This document shows, in pieces, positions 8,985 to 19,778 of a DNA stretch of 64,000 nucleotides. The DNA lies in the NCBI RefSeq assembly GCF_000429045.1, contig NZ_AUBC01000017.1:1-64000 (forward strand), in the 5' to 3' direction. The position numbers and the translations under genes were made by a program. This DNA comes from Salinarimonas rosea DSM 21201. Its GTDB lineage: Bacteria; Pseudomonadota; Alphaproteobacteria; Rhizobiales; Beijerinckiaceae. The notes under the pieces are model-generated. The model was given only the letters and a program-made list of their open reading frames with translations, was not told the DNA's origin and did no database searches. Every line of letters begins with the position of its first letter. Positions within the stretch are counted from its first letter, which is position 1.

Positions 8985-9842
8985 ATGCACGAGACGGCCC
9001 TGCCCGGTCTTGAACGATCGTGCGCGACGGCGGGCGACGCGATCCGCCTCGGCACCGGCACGCCGGGCGTCGAGCGCATAGCCGCCCGCTTCGCCGGCCG
9101 GGCCTACGAGCCGCATCGGCACGATTCCTACGCGATCGGGCTCACGCTCGGCGGCGTCCAGAGCTTCGACTACCGCGGGACACGGGCGGACGGCCTCGCG
9201 GGCTGCGCCCTCGTGATCCATCCCGACGAGCGCCACGACGGGCGCGCGGGCGACGCTGGCGGCTTCGTCTACCGCATGGCCTACGTCGAGCCACGGCTCG
9301 TGCTCGCGGCCGCCGGGGGACGGCTCGGCGCCCTGCCCTTCCTGCGCGATCCCGTCTCGCGCGACCCGCGCCTCGTCGCGGCCGTGCGCGGCCTCCTCGA
9401 CGACCTCGACGCGCCGCTCGAGCCGCTCGCCGCCGACGCCGCGCTGGCGGCGCTCGCGGACGCGCTCGTCGCCCTCGACCCCTCCGCGGCTCGCCGCCCG
9501 ACGCCGCCCGGCATCGCGGCCGCGGTGGAGCGGGCGCGCGACCACCTCGCCGCTCGTGCGAGGGAGGCGGCGGCGCCCGTCCGCTCGCAGGCGCTCGAGG
9601 CGCTCACCGGGCTCGACCGCTACACGCTCGCCCGTCAGTTCCGCCGCCGCTACGGCACGAGCCCGTACCGCTACCTCGTCCTGCGTCGTCTCGGGCACGC
9701 CCGCACGGCGATCCGCGCCGGCACGCCGCTGGCCGAGGCCGCGCTCGACGCCGGATTCGCCGACCAGAGCCACCTGACCCGGCAGTTCAAGAAGGCCTAC
9801 GGGATCACGCCGGAGCGGTGGCGGCGGATGATCTCCGCGTGA
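8985..9842 (+). CDS. AraC family transcriptional regulator
   Basis: A 285-residue regulator with an N-terminal cupin-like sensor (EPHRHDSYAIGLTLGGVQSF near residue 42) and a C-terminal AraC DNA-binding domain from about 185. The second helix-turn-helix reads AALDAGFADQSHLTRQFKKA, and the protein ends with the typical YGITPERWRR. The ATG at 8985 has GGAGAGAGGA upstream. It probably controls the divergent DMT transporter and perhaps the second one downstream (inference from position). The sensor type is common among regulators of amino-acid exporters. Confidence 0.9.
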   Translation: MHETALPGLERSCATAGDAIRLGTGTPGVERIAARFAGRAYEPHRHDSYAIGLTLGGVQSFDYRGTRADGLAGCALVIHPDERHDGRAGDAGGFVYRMAYVEPRLVLAAAGGRLGALPFLRDPVSRDPRLVAAVRGLLDDLDAPLEPLAADAALAALADALVALDPSAARRPTPPGIAAAVERARDHLAARAREAAAPVRSQALEALTGLDRYTLARQFRRRYGTSPYRYLVLRRLGHARTAIRAGTPLAEAALDAGFADQSHLTRQFKKAYGITPERWRRMISA

Positions 9843-9914
9843 GCGGCCGCAGAGGCCTTACGCGTCGCCCCGGTGCATGCGAGAAGATCGCTTCCCTCGA
9901 CCGGACCCGGCCCC

Positions 9915-10823
9915 ATGCCCCCACCCACCCTCGACGCGGCCCCCGCCTCCCTCCCGCGTGCGATCCGCGACGCCGTGCTCGGCATCGGCCTTCTCTCCGC
10001 GATGGACGCCGCCGTGAAGCTCGCGACCGCGAGCCTGCCGGTCGTGCAGGTGACGTTCCTGCGCTTCGCCTTCGGAGCTATGGCGATCGCGGTGGCGGTC
10101 GCCTGGACGCGCCCGCGAGTCCCGACCCTCGAGGCGCTGCGGATCAACTTCGTGCGCGGGCTCCTCGTCGTCGCGACGGGCCTCAGCTTCTTCACTGCGC
10201 TCTCCCGCCTGCCGCTCGCCGAGGCGACGGCGCTCTCCTTCCTCGCGCCGAGCTTCATGGCGCTGTTCGGCGCGATCTTCCTGAAAGAGCGTGTCGGCGG
10301 CCGCGCGCTGGCGGCGCTCGCCATCGGCTTCGCCGGCATGCTGGTCATCGTCTTCGGGCAAGGCGGCTTCGGGCAAGGCGAGCTTCCGGGCGGATCCGCT
10401 TCGGGCGTAGGGCTCGATCCGCTGGGCGTCGTCGCGGGGCTCGCGGCGGCGGTGTTCTACGCGCTCGCCATGGTGCTGGTGCGCGCCCGCGCCCGGATCG
10501 ACGGCGTCGTCACCATCGTGGCGCTCCAGCACCTGTTCCCGGCCCTCGTGCTCGCCGGCCCGGCGGCCTTCGTCTGGCAGCCCCTGACCGGCGATCTCGT
10601 CTGGCTGTTCGGCCTCGTGGGCACGCTCGGCGTCGGCGGCCACCTGCTGCTCGCCCGCGCCTTCCGCTCGGCCGAGGCCGCACGCATCGCGCCGATCGAC
10701 TACACGGCGCTGGTCTGGGCGGCGGCGCTGGGGCTCGTGCTCTTCGGGGAGGTGCCCGGCCTCGCGACGCTCGCCGGCGCGGTGCTGATCGTCGCGGGGG
10801 CGGTGGTGGCCTCGCGGCGGTGA
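9915..10823 (+). CDS. DMT superfamily (EamA) transporter
   Basis: A 302-residue membrane protein with two EamA repeats and about ten transmembrane segments. It includes LSAMDAAVKLATASLPVVQV in the first helix pair and LSFLAPSFMALFGAIFLKER closing the first repeat. The ATG at 9915 was chosen, as the upstream in-frame extension is not hydrophobic and not conserved. It lies 72 bp after the AraC gene in the same direction, so the regulator and two related exporters may form one unit. Substrate unknown. Confidence 0.88.
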   Translation: MPPPTLDAAPASLPRAIRDAVLGIGLLSAMDAAVKLATASLPVVQVTFLRFAFGAMAIAVAVAWTRPRVPTLEALRINFVRGLLVVATGLSFFTALSRLPLAEATALSFLAPSFMALFGAIFLKERVGGRALAALAIGFAGMLVIVFGQGGFGQGELPGGSASGVGLDPLGVVAGLAAAVFYALAMVLVRARARIDGVVTIVALQHLFPALVLAGPAAFVWQPLTGDLVWLFGLVGTLGVGGHLLLARAFRSAEAARIAPIDYTALVWAAALGLVLFGEVPGLATLAGAVLIVAGAVVASRR

Positions 10824-10859
10824 GGCGCGCGACGGCCGCGCGTCGACCGACCCCCGTCC

Positions 10860-10888
10860 TTGACAACACGCCGCATCCCGCCTATCTC
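10860..10888 (+). promoter_or_regulatory. groESL promoter
   Basis: TTGACA (10860-10865) and TATCTC (10883-10888) are separated by 17 bp. Transcription would start around 10895, just ahead of or inside the CIRCE operator, as expected for HrcA control. Confidence 0.75.
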
Positions 10889-10899
10889 GCGAGCACGCT

Positions 10900-10926
10900 T
10901 TGGCACTCCCTTCGCGCGAGTGCTAA
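10900..10926 (+). promoter_or_regulatory. CIRCE operator (HrcA binding site)
   Basis: TTGGCACTC, nine bases, then GAGTGCTAA. This matches the CIRCE consensus with a single change (G for A) in the left arm and the exact 9-bp spacer. It sits right after the groESL promoter, so heat-shock control by the HrcA repressor is expected. Confidence 0.95.
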
Positions 10927-10997
10927 CAGCCCCGAGCAACCCGGACAGCGGGCGTGTTCTAGACGAGCACGTTCCGCCTGCATAGAGGACGCCACCC

Positions 10998-13032
<2,035 letters not shown>

Positions 13033-13074
13033 GCCCGGCGCCCGTCCCGCACGTCGCGGAACGAGCCTGCGAGG

Positions 13075-13104
13075 AGGCCCCCGGGGAGACCCGGGGGCCT
13101 TTCT
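13075..13104 (+). terminator. Rho-independent terminator of groESL
   Basis: AGGCCCCCGGG (13075-13085), loop GAGA, CCCGGGGGCCT (13090-13100), then TTCT. The 11-bp stem is perfect; the T-run is short. It lies 42 bp after the groEL stop. Confidence 0.85.
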
Positions 13105-13208
13105 CGTGCCGGCGTCGTCCGGACAGGATCTCCCCGGGACGGCCGTGCAGTTCCGGGGCCGAAAGAAGCGCGCGGTAGCGATGGGAGTCGACGTCGTCCA
13201 GGATGCTC

Positions 13209-13407
13209 GTCCTTCCCTGTAGGGGAAGGTGGATCGCCGCGAAGCGGCGAGACGGATGGGGCGCGCGGGACGCGCGTTCGGCGCAGCCGAAGGGCGACGG
13301 CGGCAGCGGACACGGTGTTTTTCCGCTTCGCGGAACGCGTCGCTCCGCTCCGCGCCCCATCCGTCACGCAGCCATCGGCTGCGCGCCACCTTCCCCTACA
13401 GGGAAGG
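13209..13407. repeat. Palindromic repeat family 1, copy A (intergenic)
   Basis: A 199-bp element whose ends are perfect inverted repeats of 24 bp (13209-13232 against 13384-13407). A second pair of matching arms, GACGGATGGGGCGCG and its complement, lies further in. Between them are small hairpins such as TTCGGCGCAGCCGAA and CCGCTTCGCGG. The terminal arm itself contains CCTTCCC-TGTA-GGGGAAGG. No coding capacity of its own. It sits between the convergent groEL and cobU. A close copy lies inside cobG at 20450-20646. Confidence 0.9.
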
Positions 13408-13484
13408 ACGACGCAGGCATTCGCGTCGCGCACTAGCGCGTTCTTCGATGCCGCGAACTCCGCGCGCAGACGGGCGCGCGCCCC

Positions 13485-14021
13485 TCACTTCACCCGCATC
13501 GGCAGCCCCGCGACCATGAACGTCACGGCGTCCGCCTGCGCGGCGAGCCGCTGATGCAGCCTCCCCGCCTCGTCCCGGAAGCGCCGTGCGAGGGCGTTGT
13601 CGGGCACGATGCCGAGCCCGACCTCGTTCGAGACGAGCACTACCGGCCCGGGCGCGTCCCGGCACGCCGCCTCGAGCGCGGCACCGGCCGCCGCCGGGTC
13701 GCGCTCCGCCAGAATCAGGTTCGTCACCCACAGCGTCAGGCAATCGACCAGGATCGGCGCACGCGACGGCCCCTCGCGGATCGCCTCGGGCAGCGCGAGC
13801 GGGGCGTCGCGCGTGATCCAGCCTTCCGGGCGGCGGGCGCGGTGCTCGGCTATGCGCGCCTCCATCTCCGAATCGAAGGCCTGGGCGGTCGCCACGTAGA
13901 CCCACGGCGGAGGGCACGCCTCGACCAGCGCCTCCGCATGCCGGCTCTTGCCGGAGCGTGCGCCGCCCAGCACGAACGAGAGGCGGGGCAAGGGCTTGCG
14001 TACGGGCTTCTCCGAGGTCAT
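13485..14021 (-). CDS. cobU: Adenosylcobinamide kinase / adenosylcobinamide-phosphate guanylyltransferase
   Basis: A 178-residue enzyme (CobP in the Pseudomonas denitrificans naming) that phosphorylates adenosylcobinamide and then transfers GMP to it, in nucleotide-loop assembly of B12. The P-loop is FVLGGARSGKSRHAE near residue 16, followed by VYVATAQAFDSEM and LVDCLTLWVTNL. It is transcribed away from the riboswitch-controlled operon; its start is 12 bp from the -35 box of that operon's promoter. Confidence 0.95.
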   Translation of the reverse strand: MTSEKPVRKPLPRLSFVLGGARSGKSRHAEALVEACPPPWVYVATAQAFDSEMEARIAEHRARRPEGWITRDAPLALPEAIREGPSRAPILVDCLTLWVTNLILAERDPAAAGAALEAACRDAPGPVVLVSNEVGLGIVPDNALARRFRDEAGRLHQRLAAQADAVTFMVAGLPMRVK

Positions 14022-14032
14022 GCGCGAGGCCG

Positions 14033-14061
14033 TTGAAGTTCGAGGGCGCGACGGCTAATCA
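14033..14061 (+). promoter_or_regulatory. Promoter of the hupE-cob operon
   Basis: TTGAAG (14033-14038), 17 bp, TAATCA (14056-14061). The predicted start near 14068 is immediately upstream of the cobalamin riboswitch. Confidence 0.55.
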
Positions 14062-14070
14062 TGATTGCGA

Positions 14071-14235
14071 CGGTGCCCCGGAGACGGGGTGAAAAGGGAA
14101 TGCGGTGAGACACCGCAGCTGCCCCCGCAACTGTGAGCGGAGAGCCCGTCGCTCTCATAGTCCACTGGGTTCGCCCCGGGAAGGCTGAGCGACGAGGCCG
14201 CGACCCGCGAGCCAGGAGACCTGCCGTCACCAGCT
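14071..14235 (+). promoter_or_regulatory. Cobalamin (B12) riboswitch
   Basis: All main conserved elements are present in order on the plus strand: GGGTGAAAAGGGAA at about 14087, the B12-box core GCTGCCCCCGCAACTGTGA at about 14118, CCACTGG at 14162, CCGGGAAGGC at 14176, and GAGCCAGGAGACCTGCC at about 14209. It would bind adenosylcobalamin and reduce expression of hupE and the genes behind it. Confidence 0.96.
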
Positions 14236-14304
14236 TTCATGGGCTTTCCGGCCGGGGTGCGCCGGGGAGTTCGCCGGCCGATCGGCATCCGCCGCCGGCC
14301 GCGT

Positions 14305-14352
14305 CTCTCCGTGGAAGCGAGAAGCACGAGCGCCGCGGGCGCCGACGGAGAG
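14305..14352 (+). promoter_or_regulatory. Shine-Dalgarno sequestering hairpin downstream of the riboswitch
   Basis: CTCTCCGT at 14305-14312 is the exact complement of ACGGAGAG at 14345-14352, which contains the ribosome-binding site of hupE (start 14357). The pairing would hide the site. With no terminator seen between riboswitch and gene, translational control is the likely output. Confidence 0.6.
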
Positions 14353-14356
14353 CGAC

Positions 14357-14986
14357 ATGACCGGACGAAGCACTTTCGAGACCCGTATCCTCCTGATCGC
14401 CGCGGGCCTCCTCGCCGCGACGCCGGCGCTCGCCCACCACCCGATGGGCGGCACGACGCCGTCGACCTTCACGGAGGGCCTGCTCTCCGGCTTCGGTCAT
14501 CCGATCATCGGCGTCGACCACCTCGCCGCGCTGCTCGCAGTCGGCCTGATCTCGGCGCGCTTCGGGCGGGCCTTCACGCTGCCGGGCGCCTGGCTGCTGG
14601 CGATGGTCGCGGGCGTGGGCCTCCACGTGGCCGCCGTCGACCTGCCGCTCGGCGAGGTGCTGGTGGCGCTCTCGGTCGTGGGGCTCGGCGTCGTCGCGGC
14701 CCTGCGCCCGACCCTGCCACTGGCCGCCGCCGCCTCGCTGTTCGCCCTCGCCGGCCTGATCCACGGCCATGCGCTGGCGGAGATGATCATCGGCGCGGAG
14801 ACGACCCCGCTCGCCGCCTACCTCGCCGGGCTCGTCGCCGTCCAGGGCGCGATCATGGTCGGCGTGTCGCTCGTCGCCCAGCCCCTGTGGGCCGGCGTGA
14901 CGCTGGCCGCCCCCACGCAGCTGCGCATGGCCGGCGTGGCGGTGGCCGTCGTCGGGGCCGGCTTCCTCGTCACCGGCCTCGCCTGA
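14357..14986 (+). CDS. hupE: HupE/UreJ family metal transporter (probable cobalt uptake)
   Basis: A 209-residue membrane protein with a signal peptide (LLIAAGLLAATPALAHH). The family hallmark is HPMGG followed by GLLSGFGHPIIGVDHLAALL, and there are about six hydrophobic segments with a further HGHALAEM motif. HupE/UreJ proteins are nickel or cobalt permeases. Control by a B12 riboswitch and position ahead of cobW and cobN indicate cobalt. The ATG at 14357 has a GGAGAG site that can pair upstream with 14305-14312. Confidence 0.88.
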   Translation: MTGRSTFETRILLIAAGLLAATPALAHHPMGGTTPSTFTEGLLSGFGHPIIGVDHLAALLAVGLISARFGRAFTLPGAWLLAMVAGVGLHVAAVDLPLGEVLVALSVVGLGVVAALRPTLPLAAAASLFALAGLIHGHALAEMIIGAETTPLAAYLAGLVAVQGAIMVGVSLVAQPLWAGVTLAAPTQLRMAGVAVAVVGAGFLVTGLA

Positions 14987-14993
14987 GCGCCCC

Positions 14994-15410
14994 ATGACCG
15001 TTTCCCCCGAAGACATCGTCCTGCACGTCTGCGCCACCTGCCGCCCCCAGGGTGGCCCCGACGCGACCGAGGATCGGCCGGGCTCGATCCTCCAGCGCGG
15101 GCTGGAGGATGCGCTCGCCGCCCGCGCGACGGCGGGCGCACCCCTGCCGGTGCGGGTCGAGGCCGTGGCGTGCCTCTCCGTCTGCAAGCGACCGTGCACG
15201 GTCGCCGTGACGGCGCCGGGCCGCTGGACCTACGTCTGGGGCGATCTCGACCCGGCGGCGCACGTCGAGGAGATCCTCGACGGGCTCGCGCGCTACGCCG
15301 AGACGGCCGATGGCATCGTGCCCTGGCGCGAGCGCCCGCAGATCTTCAAGAAGGGCGTCGTCGCCCGCATTCCCCCGTTTCCGGCGCCCCGCACCGCGGC
15401 CGCCGAGTAG
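14994..15410 (+). CDS. DUF1636 family putative metal-binding protein
   Basis: A 138-residue protein with the DUF1636 pattern. A Cys pair, HVCATCRPQG near residue 10, and a second, ACLSVCKRPC near residue 58, are spaced like those of thioredoxin-like [2Fe-2S] ferredoxins. Family members are found in cobalamin clusters, but the function is unknown; a redox or metal-handling role is inferred. It starts 7 bp after hupE and ends 9 bp before cobW, so it is part of the operon. Confidence 0.85.
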   Translation: MTVSPEDIVLHVCATCRPQGGPDATEDRPGSILQRGLEDALAARATAGAPLPVRVEAVACLSVCKRPCTVAVTAPGRWTYVWGDLDPAAHVEEILDGLARYAETADGIVPWRERPQIFKKGVVARIPPFPAPRTAAAE

Positions 15411-15419
15411 GAGCCAGCC

Positions 15420-16454
15420 ATGGCGAACCTGTCGAAGATACCCTGCACGGTCCTCACCGGCTTCCTCGGCGCCGGCAAGACCACCCTCGTGCGCCATCTC
15501 GTCGAGAACGCCGGGGGGCGCCGCCTCGCCGTGCTCGTCAACGAGTTCGGCGATCTCGGCTTCGACGGCTCGTTCCTCGAGGGCTGCGGCATCGAGGGCT
15601 GCACCGCCGACGACATCGTCGAGCTGCCCAACGGCTGCATCTGCTGCACGGTCGCCGACGATTTCGTGCCCGCCCTGACGAAGCTCCTGGACCGCGCGAA
15701 CCCGCCCGAGCACATCCTGATCGAGACGTCGGGCCTCGCGCTGCCGAAGCCGCTGGTCAACGCCTTCAACTGGCCCGCCATCCGCTCGCGGGTGACGGTC
15801 GACGGCGTCGTCGCGGTAGTGGACGGGCCGGCGGTGGCGGCCGGGCTCTTCGCGCACGATCCCGCGAAGCTCGCCGCCCAGCGCGCCGACGACGCCTCCG
15901 TCGACCACGACAACCCGCTCGAGGAGGTGTTCGAGGACCAGCTGCTCTGCGCCGACGTCGTCGTCCTCAACAAGGTCGACGCCATGTCCGTCGACGAGCG
16001 CCGCCGCGTCGTCGCCGACATCCGCGAGCACCTGCCGCGCGCCGTCGAGATCCTCGAGGTCGCCCACGGCAAGGCCGAGCCGGCGGCGCTGATCGGCCTC
16101 GGCGCGGCCGCGGAGAGCGACCTCGCGGCGCGCCCCTCGCACCACGACGACGCGGGCGAGCACGACCACGACGACTTCGAGAGCGTCGCCATTCCCATCG
16201 CAGCGGTGGAGAGCCCCGACGACCTGCTGCGTCGTGTGGCGAAGGCCGCCGAGGTCGCGGGCGTGCTGCGCATCAAGGGCTTCGCCGAGGTGACGGGCAA
16301 GCCGATGCGCCTCGTCGTCCAGGGCGTCGGCACCCGCGTGTCGCAGAGCTACGACCGGCCCTGGAAGCCGGGCGAGGCGCGCGGCGGCTCCCTCGTCGTC
16401 ATCGGCCTGCACGACTTCGACCGCGCCGCGGTCGAACGCGCGCTCGCCGGCTGA
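15420..16454 (+). CDS. cobW: CobW GTPase, metallochaperone of cobalamin synthesis
   Basis: A 344-residue G3E-family GTPase. The P-loop TGFLGAGKTT is at 13-22, the metal-binding CxCC motif is NGCICCTV (Cys73, Cys75, Cys76), and VLNKVDAM is the guanine-specificity loop. A His/Asp-rich stretch (SHHDDAGEHDHDD) lies near residue 240, ahead of the CobW C-terminal domain. It is thought to deliver cobalt to the CobNST chelatase. AGGAG precedes the ATG. cobN follows after 18 bp. Confidence 0.96.
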   Translation: MANLSKIPCTVLTGFLGAGKTTLVRHLVENAGGRRLAVLVNEFGDLGFDGSFLEGCGIEGCTADDIVELPNGCICCTVADDFVPALTKLLDRANPPEHILIETSGLALPKPLVNAFNWPAIRSRVTVDGVVAVVDGPAVAAGLFAHDPAKLAAQRADDASVDHDNPLEEVFEDQLLCADVVVLNKVDAMSVDERRRVVADIREHLPRAVEILEVAHGKAEPAALIGLGAAAESDLAARPSHHDDAGEHDHDDFESVAIPIAAVESPDDLLRRVAKAAEVAGVLRIKGFAEVTGKPMRLVVQGVGTRVSQSYDRPWKPGEARGGSLVVIGLHDFDRAAVERALAG

Positions 16455-16472
16455 GGGCGCGGGCGCCGCGCC

Positions 16473-19400
16473 ATGCACCTCCTCCCGGCGAGCACGATCT
16501 CCCTCGACGACGGCGAGGCCGCCGTCGACCTGGCTCAGCCGCCGGGGGACGTCGTCGTGCTCTCCTTCGCCGACTCGGACCTCTCCGCGCTCGCGGCCGC
16601 GCGGGCGGGAGCGCCGGACGGGGTCTCCGTCCGGCTCGCCTCGCTCAGGCGCCTGAAGCACCCGCTCTCGGTGGATCTCTACGTGGACAACACCGCGGCG
16701 AAGGCGCGCTTCGTGCTGGTGCGCTGCCTCGGCGGGCTCGACTACTGGCGCTACGGGGTGGAGCGGCTCGCCGAGGCGGCGCGGGCGAACGGCATCGCGC
16801 TCGCGGTGATCCCCGGCGACGACCGGCCGGACCCGCGGCTGGCGGACCTCTCCACGGTGCCGGCGGCCTGCTGCGATGCGCTGGAGGCGTACTTCACGGC
16901 CGGCGGGGTCGAGAACATGGGCCGGCTGCTGAGCGGCATCGACGCCTGGCTGACCGGCCGGCGCGATGCGATCGCGCCCCCGATCCCGACGCCGCGGGGC
17001 TTCGCCTGGTCGCCCGAGCACGGGCCGGAAGAGCCGGAGGCCGCCCTCGCCCGGCTGCCGGCGGACCGGCCGCTCGCGCCGATCCTGGTCTACCGGTCCG
17101 CGATCCTCGCCGGCGAGACCGGGCCGGCCCGGGCGCTGTCGGAGGCGCTGGCGGATCGCGGGCTCGCGCCGCTGGTGCTCGCCGTGGCGAGCCTGAAGGA
17201 CCCGGAGCCCGTCGCCGTCGTGCGCCGGGCGCTCGCCGCACGCAAGCCCGCCGTGATCCTGGCGACCACCGCCTTCTCCGCGCGCGACGGCGCCGGCTTC
17301 GTGCTCGACGCCGCCGATTGCCCGGTCCTGCAGGCGATCCCCGTCGGCACCACGCGCGAGGCCTGGGCCGGCTCCGAGCGGGGGCTGTCCGCCGCCGATC
17401 TCGCCATGCAGATCGCCCTGCCCGAGTTCGACGGCCGCATCGTAGCGGGCCCGATCTCCTTCAAGGCGGACGCCGAACCCGACCCGGCGCTGGCCTTCGC
17501 GCGCCGCGAGAGCGCGCCCGATCCGGCCGGGATCGCCTCGGGGGCGGATCAGGCCGCCGCCTGGGCGCGGCTCGCGGCGACGCCGCGGGCGCAGCGGCGG
17601 CTGGCGCTGATCCTGTCCGACTACCCCGCCCGCGGCGGGCGGACCGGGTTCGCGGTGGGTCTCGACACGCCCGCGAGCGCGGTCGCGATCCTCGATCTGC
17701 TGCGCGAGGCCGGCTACGACGCGGCGCGAGCCGTGGACGCCAACACGCTGATTCCGCACCTTCTTTCCGGCGCGGAGACGCTGCGCATCCCCCTCCCCTG
17801 GTACGAGGCCCGGCTCACCGAGCTCCCCGCGGCCCGCCGCGCGGAACTCGCCGAGACCTGGGGCGCGCCGGAGGACGATCCGGCCTGCGACGGCGACGCC
17901 TTCGTGTTCCGCGTGGTCCGCGCCGGCAACGTGGTGATCGCCCTCCAGCCCGATCGCGGGCGCGGCGACCGCAAGGCGTCCTACCACGACCCGAACCTGC
18001 CCCCGACCCACGCCTACCACGCCTTCTACGCGGCGCTGCGCGAGATCGAGCGGATCGACGCGCTCGTCCATCTCGGCACCCACGGCACCACCGAATGGCT
18101 CCCCGGCAAGGCCGTGGCGCTCGCGCCCGACGACTGGCCGCGGCTCCTCGCCGGCGCGACGCCCGTCGTCTATCCCTTCGTCGTCGACGATCCCGGCGAG
18201 GCGGCGCCCGCCAAGCGGCGGATCGGGGCGGTGACGATCGGGCACCTGACGCCGGACGTCGCCGAGTCCGGGATCGACGGCGAGCATACGGGGCTCAAGG
18301 AGCGGGTGGAGGAGTTCTCCTCCGCCCAGGTGCTCGACCCGCGCCGCGCCGCCCTCGTCGCCGCCGACATCCTCGAGCGCGCCCGCGCGAACGGCCTCGC
18401 GGAGGCCTGCGGCGTCGATGCGGACACGCCGATGGACGAGGCGCTGACCCGGCTCGACGCGCATCTGTGCGACATCGGCGAGGCGGCCTTCCGCGACGGG
18501 CTGCACGTCTTCGGCGTCTCGGGCGATCCCGCGAGCGCCGCCGGCGAGCGGGCGGGGCTGCTCGCCGCCCTCGACGGCCGCTTCGTCGCGCCCGGGCCCG
18601 CGGGCTCGCCCTCGCGCGGGCGCCTCGACGTGATGCCGACGGGGCGCAACCTCACCACCCTCGACCCCCGCGCCATCCCCACCCGTGCCGCCGCCGAGCT
18701 CGGCGCGCGCGCCGCCGCCGAGATCGTGCGCCGGCATCTGCAGGAGGAGGGCGACCATCCGCGGCGCATCGTCATGGACCTCTGGGCCTCGCCGACGCTG
18801 CGCACGGGGGGCGAGGACATCGCCCAGGCGTTGGCGCTGATGGGCGTCGTGCCCGTCTGGGACCACGCCACGACCCGGGTCGGCGGCTTCGAGATCGTGC
18901 CCATCGCGAAGCTCGACCATCCGCGCGCCGACGTCACCGTGCGCGTCTCCGGCGCCTTCCGCGACACCTTCCCCGACCAGCTCGCGCTGATCGACCAGGC
19001 CGCCCGCGCGGTCGCGGCGCTCGAGGAGGCGGACGACTGGAACGCGCTCGCCGCCGCACGCCGCGCCGGCGCATCTCTCGCCCGCGTCTTCGGCCCGGCG
19101 CCGGGAGACAACGGAGCCGGCGTCGCGAGCCTGGCGCTCGACGGCAGCTGGGAGACCCGCGCCGATCTCGGCCGCGCCTACCTCGCCAACACCTCCCACG
19201 CCTACGGGGCGGGCGGCGCGGGCACGGCGGAAGCGTCGTTCGACGCGCGCGTCGCGGCCGCCGACGCCTTCGTCCACACGACCGACGTGGCCGAGCGCGA
19301 CCTCCTCGACGGCGACGCCATTCCCGACAGCGTCGGCGGCTTCGCGGCCGCCGCCGAGACGCTCGGCGCCGCGCCCGTCCTCTACAGCCTCGACACCACC

Positions 19401-19778
19401 CGCGCCGCCCCGAAGGCGCGCACGCTCGCCGAGGACATCGACCGGATCGTGCGCGGGCGCCTGACAAACGGCCGCTTCATCGACGGCTGCCTGCGCCACG
19501 GCTGGCGCGGGGCGGCGGAGCTGGCGCAGGGGGTCGACGCGCTCTACGCCTTCGCCGCGACGACGGATGTCGTCTCGAGCCACGCCTTCGAGGCGGTGTT
19601 CGCGGCGCTGGTCGCGGACGAAGCGGTCAACGCGCGGCTGCGCGAGGCGAACGCGCCGGCGGAGGCCGCGATCCGCGACCGCCTGTCGGACGCGCTGCGG
19701 CGGGGCCTGTGGGTGACGCGGTCGAACTCGGTCGCCACAGCGCTCGCAGCCGACGGAACCCGGGAGGCGGCGGAATGA
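16473..19778 (+). CDS. cobN: Cobaltochelatase subunit CobN
   Basis: A 1,101-residue large subunit of the ATP-dependent aerobic cobaltochelatase, which inserts cobalt into hydrogenobyrinate a,c-diamide together with CobS and CobT (not in this window). The CobN/BchH core motif LVHLGTHGTTEWLPGK lies near residue 529. Shorter than the P. denitrificans protein (about 1,275 residues) but within the range of the family. The stop overlaps the cobG start (ATGA). Confidence 0.95.
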   Translation: MHLLPASTISLDDGEAAVDLAQPPGDVVVLSFADSDLSALAAARAGAPDGVSVRLASLRRLKHPLSVDLYVDNTAAKARFVLVRCLGGLDYWRYGVERLAEAARANGIALAVIPGDDRPDPRLADLSTVPAACCDALEAYFTAGGVENMGRLLSGIDAWLTGRRDAIAPPIPTPRGFAWSPEHGPEEPEAALARLPADRPLAPILVYRSAILAGETGPARALSEALADRGLAPLVLAVASLKDPEPVAVVRRALAARKPAVILATTAFSARDGAGFVLDAADCPVLQAIPVGTTREAWAGSERGLSAADLAMQIALPEFDGRIVAGPISFKADAEPDPALAFARRESAPDPAGIASGADQAAAWARLAATPRAQRRLALILSDYPARGGRTGFAVGLDTPASAVAILDLLREAGYDAARAVDANTLIPHLLSGAETLRIPLPWYEARLTELPAARRAELAETWGAPEDDPACDGDAFVFRVVRAGNVVIALQPDRGRGDRKASYHDPNLPPTHAYHAFYAALREIERIDALVHLGTHGTTEWLPGKAVALAPDDWPRLLAGATPVVYPFVVDDPGEAAPAKRRIGAVTIGHLTPDVAESGIDGEHTGLKERVEEFSSAQVLDPRRAALVAADILERARANGLAEACGVDADTPMDEALTRLDAHLCDIGEAAFRDGLHVFGVSGDPASAAGERAGLLAALDGRFVAPGPAGSPSRGRLDVMPTGRNLTTLDPRAIPTRAAAELGARAAAEIVRRHLQEEGDHPRRIVMDLWASPTLRTGGEDIAQALALMGVVPVWDHATTRVGGFEIVPIAKLDHPRADVTVRVSGAFRDTFPDQLALIDQAARAVAALEEADDWNALAAARRAGASLARVFGPAPGDNGAGVASLALDGSWETRADLGRAYLANTSHAYGAGGAGTAEASFDARVAAADAFVHTTDVAERDLLDGDAIPDSVGGFAAAAETLGAAPVLYSLDTTRAAPKARTLAEDIDRIVRGRLTNGRFIDGCLRHGWRGAAELAQGVDALYAFAATTDVVSSHAFEAVFAALVADEAVNARLREANAPAEAAIRDRLSDALRRGLWVTRSNSVATALAADGTREAAE

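Noticed and set aside
13209-13407. Insertion sequence
   Set aside because: The element is only 199 bp, has no transposase frame, and its inner part is also palindromic; it is better described as a palindromic repeat.
13485-14021. Riboswitch control of cobU
   Set aside because: The B12 riboswitch elements are on the plus strand and point away from cobU; the minus-strand leader of cobU shows none of them.
14970-19583. Very long open frame (over 1,500 codons) antisense to cobW and cobN
   Set aside because: Its sequence is Arg/Gly/Asp-rich with no domain, and it mirrors the third-position GC bias of the sense genes, which are firmly identified.
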